Positions 1 through 12,754 of a stretch of 64,000 nucleotides of DNA are shown here, piece after piece; the first letter of the stretch is position 1, and each line of letters opens with the position of its first letter. The DNA comes from Hirudinaria manillensis (Eukaryota > Annelida > Clitellata > Hirudinida > Hirudinidae). The stretch spans positions 4,267,001 to 4,331,000 of the forward strand of contig CM067535.1 in assembly GCA_034509925.1 (NCBI GenBank), given 5' to 3'. A program made the translations under genes and the position numbers. The notes under the pieces are model-generated. The model was not told the origin of the DNA and did not search any database. It saw only the letters and a program-made list of their open reading frames with translations.

Positions 1-1230
1 ACAGAAAACAGTCATCAATATGTTCATCGATTCCAAACGATTTACGAATGGATCGATGAAAATGTGTTTTTCGATTGTTAAATCCTCATTGATAAGTTGA
101 CTTTGATTCGAAGGATACGTTTTAGGTTCGTAATCGTAGAGACATTTCTCAAAAGCTTTCCACTTGAGATCAGATTGCAGGACGAATATGGTCGTCAAAT
201 ATTTACAAATCTTCTCTGAATACCATCTGAAGAATGACATAAATGGGATCGAGTTGGGGGTGGGAAAAGTGGCGTCCTTGATTTTATAACTCGCCAGTTC
301 CTCCACGTTCAAGTTTACCTTCACAAAGCGCTCAATAAGTCGGTTTCTCTGAGTTCCATCCTTTGCAGACATAAAGTAGGAATACAGATTGTCCAACGGC
401 AGGGTTTCATAACCCCAAGATTTAAACGTATTGACCATTTTCGCCGGATCGAGCCTCCCAGCAGAGAGTTGATTAACAACGGATCTAAATCTCTCTACGT
501 TTTCGTTCTTGCAGTCGAGGATGGCCACGGCTTGCTTGCGCATCCAAGTAGCAATTCTATGTTTTGTTGGACATTTCCCATCTGGCAGATTTTTTAAGAT
601 GGATATCCATTCTATAAGTCTACTGGCATTGGCAGAGTTTTTCTTCAGGTCGAATTTTTGGAACATTATTCTTAAAAGTTTCAGTGCCATGCAAGCATTC
701 TTGATATTCCACGTTTCTATTAATTGCAGCGCATATTTTAATGCCTCTCCGCATAACTTATCGTCGTTCGTAAGCTCCATTACATGAGCTAATACCGTCA
801 AGAAGGCCGGACATACTTCCTGTCGTAACTGTAACCAAAAGAACGTGTTCACTGCAACTGTGACGAGCTTATTCATATCTTTCTCAGTAAATAGTTGTGA
901 TGTGCATTGTAGCTGGTTGTAAAGTGACTTCGGTAATATTAAGTCATCGATCTCAGAGATGTTCCTTGGGTCTGAGTTCTTACGAAGGCATATACAGAGA
1001 CGAACACATGCATCTTCAAATTGCTTTCTTTCCGATGGTTCCCATTTATCGTCTGATTTTCTTATAAATGGTCCCAGGTTCAAGAGGCTGTCGATATGCT
1101 TTTGAAGCTCTTCTTCTCGGACTCTTCCTTCGCCTTTTTCAACCTTTTTAACTTCATTAGTTTTAGGTGTTTTCTTTTTGACTAACAGAGAAATATCAAA
1201 ATTTTTGACGTGTTTCTTATGGCCTCCCAT
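1..1230 (-). CDS. Unrecognised protein, 3' end outside the window, intronless over about 410 codons
   Basis: A continuous open frame runs on the minus strand from an ATG at 1230 (protein begins MGGHKKHVKN) to the window edge with no stop and no intron. Every other sizeable gene here is split by many introns, so this uninterrupted frame stands out. The product starts with a lysine-rich basic segment, then a charged region (VREEELQKHIDSLL), then a long stretch of leucine-rich predicted helices with no transmembrane segment or signal peptide. No domain could be named. The helical repeats are loosely reminiscent of scaffold or ubiquitin-ligase proteins, but that is only an impression. It could be a retrocopy, an acquired gene or a normal single-exon gene. 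Codon use and the absence of stops over 1.2 kb make it very likely coding. Confidence 0.75.
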   Translation of the reverse strand, partial: MGGHKKHVKNFDISLLVKKKTPKTNEVKKVEKGEGRVREEELQKHIDSLLNLGPFIRKSDDKWEPSERKQFEDACVRLCICLRKNSDPRNISEIDDLILPKSLYNQLQCTSQLFTEKDMNKLVTVAVNTFFWLQLRQEVCPAFLTVLAHVMELTNDDKLCGEALKYALQLIETWNIKNACMALKLLRIMFQKFDLKKNSANASRLIEWISILKNLPDGKCPTKHRIATWMRKQAVAILDCKNENVERFRSVVNQLSAGRLDPAKMVNTFKSWGYETLPLDNLYSYFMSAKDGTQRNRLIERFVKVNLNVEELASYKIKDATFPTPNSIPFMSFFRWYSEKICKYLTTIFVLQSDLKWKAFEKCLYDYEPKTYPSNQSQLINEDLTIEKHIFIDPFVNRLESMNILMTVFC

Positions 1231-1779
1231 GTCAAATTGATTGATAACCTGTTGGTAATTGCTTGACAATTGAGTGATAATTGATTGATAGTTGATTAGG
1301 TTTGAGTGTTCTATTTGACTAAAGCGTCATCTGACCTGCTTAGAGCCAAAAGATCGTTAATCTTATTTTTTTTAAATTATAATTTAATTTTAATTAATTT
1401 TCATTAAATTTTAATTAATTTTGTGGCTCTCTTATTACCGCATTTTATTAAATAAATTATAAATGTTTTTAATATAAATATTCATTAAATATGATTTTTA
1501 AATTATTATAAATACTAATATTTGCCGTTCGCGACTTAAAAAAAGACATGACTATGATGGCCTTGATGTATTTTAATTTTTGTTTTTTTTTCGTTTATTT
1601 TTGTATTGTAATTATATCTAGAGTCTGTGTTAAGGAGTTTGCAAGCATAATGCTCAATTGGTTGTTATCGATTCCAACAGATAACCATGTGAGTTTCAGA
1701 GTTTTAATTTTTTATTGTGAAATTTTCACTTCTCGTCATGTTTGACCATCATTAAAGATGAACGTTGCACGTTGTGCTT

Positions 1780-2575
1780 CTATTTGTAATTGATGATCCA
1801 TCTTTGATTGTCACAGCCATTCCAGGAATAGGCGCAGAGTTCTGCTCCGTTTGAATTGATCGCACCTATGATATCCAGATATTTGCCAGAATCGTTTCTG
1901 ATTTGATCACCATCTATCCTCCATTTAGCTCTTGGGTCATTGATCTTTGACATCATCAACGGTTCGCCTTCAGCTATTAATAAATAATTACTATTTAATT
2001 GTAGAGATTCATGAATTATTCGGATCGCCATTAGTATGTTGTAAAGTAGATTATAATAATAAACTGATAGATTTGCCGAACAAAACTTACATGGAGCGTA
2101 AAAGGTCATGTCGTTGAGGTAGGATTTAATGAAACCATCTTGGCCAACGTACCAGAGCTGGTTAGCAGCATATTCAAGACTTTGATCGTACATGATGATC
2201 TTTGTTCCCTCTAATTTAATGCCTCCCTCGACGTCCACTACCTTTCCGTTCAACTTGCTCGCAATCACGAATTTAGACCTGGAGTCTTTAGTCAACTCTG
2301 CAGCCGGTTGTGAAACGCTTGGAAAGGAAAATTAAAATTTACTACAACTGCAAATTATTTATTAATAGTCTCGAAGCAAGTAGCCAAAATATCGTTTACT
2401 ATTAACAAAGCAATAGTTGCTGATTGTCAAATGGGGAGCTAGGATTTGCTTCGCTACAGTTTCTCAGACACGAATAGTTTTAGAACTTGGATTTTTTTTT
2501 TCTTTTAGAAATCAATGCAAACATTACGGTCCACGGATAGCAGGGTAGCAGTAGTAATATAACTTACAATGACAT
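1780..2575 (-). CDS. Small ricin-B-type (beta-trefoil) lectin, three exons
   Basis: Model: exons 2568-2575 (ATG TCA TT), 2091-2317 and 1780-1973, joined in frame with GT-AG introns. The product is about 142 residues and essentially one beta-trefoil domain. Two QxW-type repeat cores are visible: NQLWYVGQDGFIKS in the first half and NQRWIINYK at the C-terminus. Typical preceding strands are GKVVDVEGG and GKYLDIIGA. Ricin-B folds bind carbohydrates. This one has no catalytic chain and no signal peptide, so a cytosolic or non-classically secreted lectin is likely. Reading straight through the 1974-2090 intron also stays open, giving an alternative 26-codon insert. The 8-base coding first exon is inferred from a good donor (GTAAGT) at 2567 and is the least certain part. 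Confidence 0.7.
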
Positions 2576-4109
2576 TTCAGCAGCAAAATCCCAACGGTTT
2601 AGCCTCTTCCGGCTGTTACCTATATTTATATGTGAACAACATTTCGGAAAATCGATTAGCCCTATCCTAAATGATGGATAAATATTTGATAATAATGATC
2701 ACAAAATGGAATCAATTGCAACCAACTGTTGCTAACAGTTTATAGCAACTGTTGCTAATAAGCGAAGTTGTTAAAGATTCTTGGCGACAGTGTTGCTTGC
2801 CCCACATGGAAGATGTGTAGGGTTCATATGCATTCAACTTGTAGTTTGATGACCCGCTGCTCTCTTTTGTTTTGCTTCCAAAAGTCCTTGATTTGCGGCC
2901 TTAACCCCAGATCTTAGCCCCGTCTTCATGTTGCTGAATATGAATTAGAAGGTTTTCGTCGGTCCGGGAGAGTTTTTGGATTTCAGATTTTATAACCAGA
3001 ACTTTTGACACCCTTTCTTATTTCAATTTGTTCGGTTTATCTAACATATATTCTTATAATCGTACGCCTTATCGCTTTTTGCTTGAAAATTGATTAAAAT
3101 CCAGTCACGAATGTCCATTCGATTTGTCTGTTCTTTGGGGAATGACTCCAATTTAATACTCAAGTGATTCTTTGGATAGACCAAACAAACCAAACATATA
3201 CAAAAAATCAATTTACTCTTTGGATGTTGCGATTCAGTACCACTGGAAGAAATGAGTAAATTACAAAAACAACAGTTTTCGCTGAAAATTGCCTGCTCAT
3301 ATTCATGCATCAGATGTGCAGATGTGCGTAACATAAGACAATACAATGTTGTGCAAAATAATTTACAGTTGGTTGAGAGGACAGGACTATGATTAATTCC
3401 TTTCAATTTCTACTAACCCAACTTACTCAAATTTGTCTAATGGATGGTCCCAATATCTAGTTGATAGTGACAATATATGGGGCATATGATGATTTATTTT
3501 ATGGAACATTTTATAAATAAAACCCTAAACTCAAATTGTAAAATTATACATACGTACAATATAAAAATTTTTCATAGCAGTATTTTAAATGTCAAATGAT
3601 TATAAATAAAATATTATAATTTAAAGGTTAGGAACTCAATATTAAGCCACTATAATAATAATTACTGGAAATGCCGATATCAACCAATCGTAGAAAAAAA
3701 AAGAAGCCTTTTACTTAAATGCCAGAAAATATCATCTTAGTTGATTCTTAAACTATTTAAATATCAGGGGAAAAGATAATCGGTTTGAAACAGTATGAAA
3801 CTTTGTGAAATAAGTCTTCTCTCGTGAGATGATTCCAGTAGTAATCCTTATAGGATATTAAATTATTATAACCATTTAATATCTATATTAAATTAAAGTT
3901 TGATACTGATTTTAAAGCGTTTAAGAAAAGAGTAAGAAAAAGTTTTATGTTTATAAACTTTAACATCTTTGCAAAGTTTGGTTCGCTATTCGTACGGCCC
4001 ATATATCGTTCGGCCGTACCGTTCAAAGACGTGACCTGGACTGCGGCTGAGAACAAATTGAAACTAAATCCTCCATTCTTGACTCGAATTTTGGATATTT
4101 ATTAAAACA
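2576..4109. other. Intergenic DNA between the lectin and PDSS1
   Basis: No supported gene. A 121-codon minus-strand frame at 3041-3406 lacks recognisable domains and has no convincing splice partners. AT-rich sequence with a short inverted motif around 2722-2760 (copies of GTTGCTA with TAGCAAC). The PDSS1 promoter and 5' UTR must lie at the right-hand end. Confidence 0.5.
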
Positions 4110-7100
4110 ATGATGAACGGGACGTTGGCGAAGATTTTTATTTGCAAAAAGTGCATTTTAAATTTCTCAAGTGTCGAATTTCAAGTAGGCCACCAGCTAT
4201 CACTAAGATCACACCTGACCACATCCGGACTTACGAGACATCCACTATACGGGGTTAAAGTCAGCGTCAATTCTTGCTTAGTGAAGAAATAAAGATAATA
4301 ATTAATATGTCACTAATATCGCAACAAATAGAAACATAATGGTGTAATTTTCAAAATAAACATAGATGTTAAATGCACAGCTTACTGCTTCAAGATTATT
4401 GAATAGACAGTCATCTTCTGAGGCATCCAGCTTGCCAAACAAGAAAATCAATTATGAACCAATAAAATTTTCATCAGAGGACTTCAAGTTTATTGAGCAT
4501 AATGTGAAAAAGGTTAGACCAACATGTCAATTTCCTTAGAAACTAATGTTGTTTGGATTATGCATTTATGAGAATGCATAACACATTATGTTTTGTTTGA
4601 TATATATTTATTGTTTGTAAAGTTAATACATCAACATCGCCCTAATCCATTCTTCCAATATTACAAGCAATAATTAAATAATTCCAATTACTCACCAGGA
4701 ATTGGAAACACATCACAAGGATCTGAGAGATGCCTCTCAATACCACTTTGATGGGAATGGAAAGTACATCAGGCCCATGATTGCAATGCTCATGGCTCGT
4801 GCCTGCAACTTAAACCACGAGTGAGTGATTGCTTTGTGTCTTAGGATATTGACGGTCTTGTTAAGTTGCTGAATGCACAAAATACGATCGGATGCTGATG
4901 CACGCTGTGCGTAGTTGATGATAATATTGTTAAGTCATTAATTATTATTGCCATCACCAGGTGGCACAGGAGTCTGTCGTGAAGCATTTATTATAACACT
5001 AGTGTTTGATAATGTATGCTTTAATATTAATTTCTAATAATAATAGTTGCTAATGTATTCTGTAGTATTAGTTTATTATAGTAATAATAATGACAATTGG
5101 CAATATGTGCCATCTTTTTGATTTGTTCCCTTTCCTATTACTCAAGGGAAATATCCAAAGATCAGAAAGAAGTCGCTGTCATAGCTGAAATGATTCACAC
5201 CGCAAGTCTGGTCCACGACGATGTCATAGACGCCTCCAATCTCAGGAGAGGCAAACACACTGCTCACTACCTCTGGGGTCAGAGAAAGGTTAGCCATGAT
5301 GCTTGTGATTATTATTATTATTATATTGATAATGATGGGTGTGGATGTGATGGTAGTATATCATTTATTTATTAATTATGGTTATTAATTAATTATATCA
5401 TTAATTAGTAAGTGATTTAATTAATTAAAAGATTTTAATTTCATTATAATAAAGTATGGTATATTACTATATAATAGTTTATTAATACAAACCTAGAATT
5501 TGATGCTTGAAGATGGCTGGTTGAATAATGCTATTGAATTGATGATGAATTGATTGATTGATTGATTTTGCTTTGTGATGACACCAGGCCGTCATGGCCG
5601 GCAACTACATCCTGTCGACGGCCTCCAGGAAACTGGCGAGGATCGGAAACAACGAAGTGGTGCAAACGCTTTCCACGGTCTTGGAGGATCTCATTATGGG
5701 TAATTAATTAATTAATTAATTGATTAATTGATGATGTCGGGGGACGGGTTTTGTTTTAACATTTGGATAAGTTTTTCTGATTAACAATGGCCTTGTAATG
5801 TAATAAACGGATTGTTTTGTTTATAGATTGGTATTATTATTATTAGTATTAGTACTATTATTATTATTATTATTATTATAAACTTAGCCATTTGCTTGTT
5901 AATGATTATTAAAAATAAGATTATATGTTTATTTAAATTAGTTAAATAATAAATTATCAACTTTTGATTGGAAATTCATGCATGCTGTAACAAATCATTG
6001 ATAAGATGCCATCATCTCTTCATTCAACCATCCGTGCTTCCTTCCATCTTTCCAGGGGAACTCATGCAGCTCGGTTCAAAGGAGTCAGAGTCCGAAAGAT
6101 TCAACCACTACATGAAGAAGACGTACAACAAGACGGCCAGTCTAATTGCCAACAGTTGCAAAGCTGTAGGTCCAGAGGCCTTTGTTGTTGTTTTTGTCTG
6201 TTGTTGATAATGATATCGTTAAGTCATTATTAATTATCGGGTACATTAAGGTATTGTAATATTGGTTTACTGTGGTATTCAATTGGGGTTAATGTTCATT
6301 ATCATAAAATATTATAATTACAACATTATGTGTATGCTATTATTCCAGAAGCATGAAGATTTATTTGCATATTTATAAGTCTGTGTTTTTTTCTGTCCTT
6401 GAATTTTCTACCCCTAAGAATGAGTATTTATTATCCAGGTGGCTATTCTGTCCGACAATTACTCACCTGAGGTGAAGGAAATAGCTTTCCAGTATGGCAG
6501 GAATGTTGGCATTGCATTCCAGGTAATATCTTCTTCATAATCTACCTATAAGATTCTATGATATCACTGAGGCTATGTTGTTGTATATCTATACTTTATG
6601 GAATTGCAAAGTGATATTCCTTTTGAATATTCATGACTTGTGATTGACCAATTGTAACAGCTGATAGACGACTACCTAGACTTCACAGCCAGTGAATTGT
6701 CCATGGGAAAACCCGTATGTGCCGACCTTCAACTTGGTCTGGCCACAGCACCTGTATTATATGCCTCTGAGCAGGTAAGTCATTTGTTTTGCATTAAATT
6801 GTTGTCTTGTAGAAAATGTTATCATAATAATTAAATAAAACTATATTCTGGACATACATATAATGCTTGGACTGTGATTGGATATAACTGACTCCACCCA
6901 CCCTGCTTATTTTTAGTTTCCCGAGCTTAATGCTCTGATAATGAGGAGGTTTTCGAATCCAGGAGACATTGAAACGGCCAGAAACATGGTTTTAAAGGTG
7001 GTTTTGAAATTAATTAAAGTGAATTAATAAAATTGTAAATTATCACTCAGTGAATCACAACCAGACAGAAGACAATAGTACAATTATTTTAAATATTTAA

Positions 7101-7306
7101 TTTGGCTTGCTAAATCAAATAATTAACTGCCATTATTAGTTATTCATGTTCTATTTTGTTGCCAGAGCAATGGAGTGGAACACACCATGTACCTTGCCAG
7201 GCAGCACTGCACCGAAGCCATCCAGCAAATCAGCAAACTTGAAGACTCCCGACCTAGAAAGACCCTCGTTGACCTGACCCAGAAAATCCTCACCAGGACT
7301 AAATAG
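4110..7306 (+). CDS. PDSS1: Decaprenyl (polyprenyl) diphosphate synthase subunit 1, ten exons
   Basis: Trans-prenyltransferase that builds the isoprenoid tail of ubiquinone in mitochondria, working as a heteromer with PDSS2 in animals. Exons: 4110-4184, 4381-4512, 4699-4820, 5147-5288, 5588-5699, 6056-6165, 6439-6522, 6661-6774, 6917-6997 and 7166-7306; all join in frame to about 370 residues (human about 415). The first aspartate-rich motif is LVHDDVID and the second is LIDDYLDF, both intact DDxxD types. Other family blocks are the YHFDGNGKYIRP substrate region, GELMQLGSKE, the ASLIANSCKA stretch, YGRNVGIAFQ, MGKP and ADLQLGLATAP. The C-terminus EISKL-like segment (AIQQISKLEDS) matches animal PDSS1. 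The N-terminal exon is basic and hydrophobic, consistent with a mitochondrial presequence, but its donor (CAA|GTAGGC) is chosen by phase. The gene converges on NOM1, 785 bases away. Confidence 0.93.
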
Positions 7307-8090
7307 GCATTGTTTAGGGATGACATTGGTCGTGACTGGCGTTGTTGAAATTATTATAAAGTACTTCCCGTTGCGGTCGTTGTCTGCTTTCCGAGCGGCG
7401 GTGCTGATGATGATGATTGTGGTGGTGATAGTGATACAAGCACAGTGATGACAGACAGGGTGATTGGGGGTTTTTTTAAACATAAAGCATAAAATAGATC
7501 AAAAATCTCGATTCATATTTAGTGGGCATTCAAATAGGAAAGGGAAACTTGTTGCACGATTTGCTTGAGCGATGGAATTGCAGTGAAGCATGGATCCGGA
7601 TTTTCTCGGCTGGAACTGTTTTACCTCTTTCTTGAGTCGTGACGACGTGCTATGCTTTTTTTTAGCTCCAACAGTAAGCACCTCACCTCCATATTTTGTG
7701 ACTCGCAATTGAACTTAGAGACGGCGATTTAGAATTTAGGAATTGAAGCAAATAGGTTTTTAGTCTGTCATTTGGTTGCATGCTTTGATCTCCTGGGTTT
7801 GATTTTGTGGAAGATAGTAATAATATTATTAATAATTTATTTACAATTTCCATGTTGCCTTTTAATAAAACTGGTTTGCATTGCACTGTCATCACTGATT
7901 GTCCTTTGGAAATATATACTGACACCAATTAGCATTCAAAATGGTGGCAGTTGGGGAACACGCAACATCACCATTGATCTCGCTTCCCAATTCGTACTTG
8001 ATCTCATTAATAAACATGCAATCAAATAATAATAATAAAAACAAACCAATAAACCAAAGTCCTAGTTTATTATTATTGTTATTATTATTA
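7307..8090. other. Shared 3' region between convergent PDSS1 and NOM1
   Basis: Contains the two 3' UTRs. Short overlapping open frames on both strands look like chance frames. An AT-rich trinucleotide tract (ATT)n sits at about 8067-8090, immediately beyond the NOM1 stop. Confidence 0.5.
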
Positions 8091-9026
8091 TTAATCATCA
8101 TCATCTCCTGAGTTGGCATCCTCGAACCTTGAGTAAAAGTCATCCTCGTTGTTCTCCCCCTTCCTTCCACCCACCTTCACGGGGGGTTCGTTGAGTGCTT
8201 CGAGGGCCAACCTCGCCTTCCTGACCAACTCGTTGTCTTCATCATCATCGTCGACCTCCTTCTTTTTCTTTTCAACGTAGAAACTCCTGATGAAAAAGTC
8301 GAGGCTGAGTCGCAGGACTTTGAAGGTCTCGTCGTACGACACGACGCGGAAGATTCGGACGAAGTCGTCGCACTTCGTCACCAGGTGGCGCAGGAGTCTG
8401 TCGACGAGGCGGGACGTCTGCGCGTCGAAGCTCGTGAAGTCGACGTTCTGATGGAAAAGAATAATTTATCATAATTTATGAGAGCATGTTACATCAGTGA
8501 CTGATTAACATGTGTAAAAGGAATCAGCATGCATCATAATTGTTAAATAACGGTATCACTGTGTAATTGTCTTTGTAATCAATAATAATAATTTATGCAC
8601 ATACTTTGGATACATACTTTATGCATATACTTGTGACTGATTAATATATGATTAACAGAAAGTAATATATGTTACCGTAATTGTTAAATACTACTATCAT
8701 TATTTTATCACAAGTGTAAGCGATTTCACTCCCATCCTTCACCATCTCCACCCATCATCATCAACCGACCTCCATCACCACCACCATCATCATCATCATC
8801 ATTCCACCCACCTTCAGGACAGTCAGGGGCAGAACTCCCCAAGTGATGAGCAGCTTCAACAACTGAGTTAAATTCGAGACCTCGACCTTTGACATCATTG
8901 GCACGACCTTCAACTTGTCCCAGATGCTGCACTTGCAGGCCATCTGCAATATTCAATGATGACGATAATAATCAATACAACAACATTAATAACCAGTCTC
9001 AATAACAACATTAGTAGTCAATTACA

Positions 9027-9058
<32 letters not shown>

Positions 9059-12000
9059 ACCAAACCAAAAACTCACCGTGAAGTTCCTGTGGTACCTGCA
9101 GAACTTGGAGACCAGGTGCGCATAGAAAGGATTGAATTTCACGCTCTGCAGGCAGGTGGCGATGATGACGTGCATGATTTCTGGCTGTTGCTTCGAGTTC
9201 AGGTTGAGTCGAATCAGTCGCTCAAATGCGTCGTCGTTGTCCTGTTAACATGCAATTGGTCGTCATCTGATTGGTTACTGGCTGTTATACTATTGGTTGA
9301 TTAATTGCATTATAAAAAATTGATGATAAATATAATTAATAATGAAAGTAATAATAATGAAAATTATGATAATCATGGTAAACTTAATCAGTTTACAAGA
9401 GATGAGTCGCATTAAGAGATCATGAATTATGGTGCATTAGCGATACCAACGTGACATGCGACCCGAGCTAATTAGCATGATTTATGCAAAAGCTTTTATT
9501 TTACCTCGGCAGACATCATGGTGCAGAATATGTCCATCTTGATGCCACTGTCCATCCTCTGAGCTTTGGCCATCTTCACGACAGAGGGGGCGTAGTTACC
9601 GTGGGAGGAGTCACTGGATGCTGAACGTGTCAATCAAATTATATGAATAATTAATGCCTGATTTCATTGTGGATTTTTGAATTTTAGTTTTTATTCTAAT
9701 TTGTGAAAATAGAAGATGTTAGAATCTTAAGTTAGCAAGGGTTTTAGGATATTCAATGTTAAAATATTCAGATGAGAGTTTTGTTTGTTCATGAATATTA
9801 AGATGAGTCGACCCACATTTTGAAACATCCTGGTCCCGCCCACTCCAGGCCGAGCCGACCAACCACCACTTCCCCCTCGTTTCACAGAGTTCAATGTCTT
9901 CCAAGGTCACTTTCAGAGGAATGACCGTGGAGGCTGAAATTAAATGAATAACTCGAATAATTAATCACTAAATTTTGCATTAATAAAAAATAAATCACTT
10001 TATTAAATTTATTAAAATATATTGTTAAATAAAATCTAAAAAAAAAACTAAACTAAGGAATAGGCATGAACAATTTTTTTGAGATTGCAATTTGAGTTGA
10101 TCCAAAGAGCCTGGCATTCGAGCACCAGGTCCTCGGCAACCGTTGCCATGACGATGACTCACACTTGACGACAGAGTTGAAGAGTTTCATCCTCCTGGTG
10201 AATGCGTCCGGGTCGTAGGAGGTGATCTTGTGGAACTGGTTGTTCTTCAGGAAGGTCAAAAGGTCAACCAGGTTCTTGGTCAGCAGTCTGCACAAGTGGA
10301 CAGTGATTGTGATGATGATGATGATAAGCAACATCATTGTTGTTGTTTTTAAGACTACTTAATTATTATTAGTGAATTGTCCAATTGAAATACAGTTGGC
10401 TTAATCAACTTATTAAATTCAATTTTTTCCTATAACAAATAAAATATTAACCACTGGTATTAATAATAATAAATACCTCAACCATTAGATAACGAATTAC
10501 TTTTCCTAATATAACAGCCAATAGCATAGTACACGTACACTCGCATAAACAGCCCCATCAGTTCATCATCACTTTCACCATCAACTGAACTTACTTCTTC
10601 ATAGAACTGGCCTCTTCTGGAACCTCGTTGGTCTTGGTAATGATTTCCACGAGGAGTTCTTTGAAGGAGACTGGGTCGTCCTTCCTCATCCTCGGTCCAA
10701 TCTCTGTGCAGCAGGGGAGGAGTTAGGCAGGTTTACGAATATGTAGTAGGTAGGTGAATGCATTTATAGAAAACATATCTTTATTGGATATTTATAACAG
10801 TTCATGAAAGTGGGCATCTGAATGACTAAATTATGATAATGAGGACTAACAAACCTTTCAAAAGTACTGAGATGAGGTTGATGTCCTTGATGAAGAATCT
10901 TTGCAGAAACTTTTTGCTGATGTCCAGGATCAATACACTCTCCATGATCTATGAATAATTAATTAACTCATTAATAATGATTATCCAGTATAATTAAATT
11001 AATATCTTACTTTTGACAGGTTATTATACCAATAAATATTCGACTTATTTATTATTAATATTCTTAATAAATGATTAACTTCAACGCAAAGTTCAAAGGT
11101 CACCTTGAAGTCATAGAGCTGGCAGATGAGTAGGAGGCAGTTGTTGATTTCCTGGTCGTCCTCTTCCGTGCTGTCTCCTGCAACGACGATGATGATGATG
11201 AAGACAACGATGATGGTAGAAGAATATCATAATGACCATAATAACTTAATAAATAAACACACACACACACAAGCATGCTTGCATACATGTTTGCCTACAT
11301 TTCATTCAAAATGACAACAAACAAACAAACTATGACTCACCTTGTGAGTTGTCAAAGAGACTGCACAGTTTGGTGACAACGAATTGAAGTACTCCGGCAG
11401 AGACTTCGGTTCCGACGCGGTTGTGGAGGAAGGAAACGAGGAAGGAACAGTGAACGATCAGGAGACGAGAACAGGACTCGTCCGAGAGGCACAACCTCGT
11501 GATGCCTGGCGACGAGCGATTGAAGGGTTGAACAAAGAAGATTGACAGCGATGATGATGATGATGTTTTGATTGAAATGTTGTTTCTAGGTTGTTTTTAA
11601 TAGTTGTTGTGTTATTTTATTGGCTATTTAATGTATTAAATTATTGTTAATAAATTTAAAAAATTAAAAAAAGTGCTGATATTATTGCAGTATTATATAT
11701 ATTTATTATTATTATGATTATTACCGCTACTCGTATCAATATCATCGCTGTTTATAAATTTAATTTCTGACTGGTTTTCTTCACACAATTATAAGATTTT
11801 AAATCGAGGCGTGATTGTTCGAATATATTTCAATTTAATGACATGTCATGAATATTAATGAATCACCATTCTCGAGGGCAGAACAGACGGATTGCCTGCT
11901 GTTGTCCTTGAAGAGCTGCTCAAACTCCTTGCACGAGTGGGGCATGTTGTTCTCGCTCAACCTGACGACAACGACGAGGTGTAGGAATTAGCATAATAAA

Positions 12001-12722
12001 TGCAATTAATTAAAAAATTGTTGTCATATATGATAAGGGGTGTGCTTGAGCTTATAATTAATTATTATTAACACATCGAGAAAATCAACATAATTAATTA
12101 ATTTATTTATTATTAATTAGAACGAATAATAAATTAAGAGAACAAAAACTCTCGCTACAAAACTAAAACGAAACAGAGCAGAGAGAAGAAAAAAGAAAGA
12201 AAAATAGTTGACTCACTTGTTCAGGATTCCAAGGACCTGCCTGTTCAACTCCGAGTTTTTCTTTCCGCTCTGATTTCCATCAAGGTTTCTCAGCGCAGGT
12301 GGAATGTAATCACCACCACCACCGGGTGCGGAGCCTACCTTGCGTCCGTAGATGTCCTCTTTCTGCTTGCCAACAGGTGCTACCTCTTCGTCGTCGTCTT
12401 CTTCATCCTCCTCCTCTTCATCATCGTCATCATCATCATCATCCTCATCCTCTTCATCATGATTTGTTTTCTTCTTGGGCAGATCGAAATGAACACTTTT
12501 CTTGGCCTTGCCTGCTGTTGGTCTCCTAACAGGTTCTTCTTCCTCTTCACTCTCGTTATCATCGTCTTCTTCTTCATCATCATCATCCTCCTCTTCATCA
12601 TCGCTATCACCATCAATATCCATCTCTTCTTCTTCATCATCATCATTCTCTTCTTCTTCATCATCAAAGTCGCCATCTTCTTCTTCTTCATCATCATCAA
12701 ACTCCCCTTCTTCTACATCATT

Positions 12723-12754
<32 letters not shown>

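Noticed and set aside
1548..1745. 65-codon hydrophobic plus-strand frame
   Set aside because: AT-rich sequence naturally yields Phe/Ile/Leu-rich frames; no splice context or homology.
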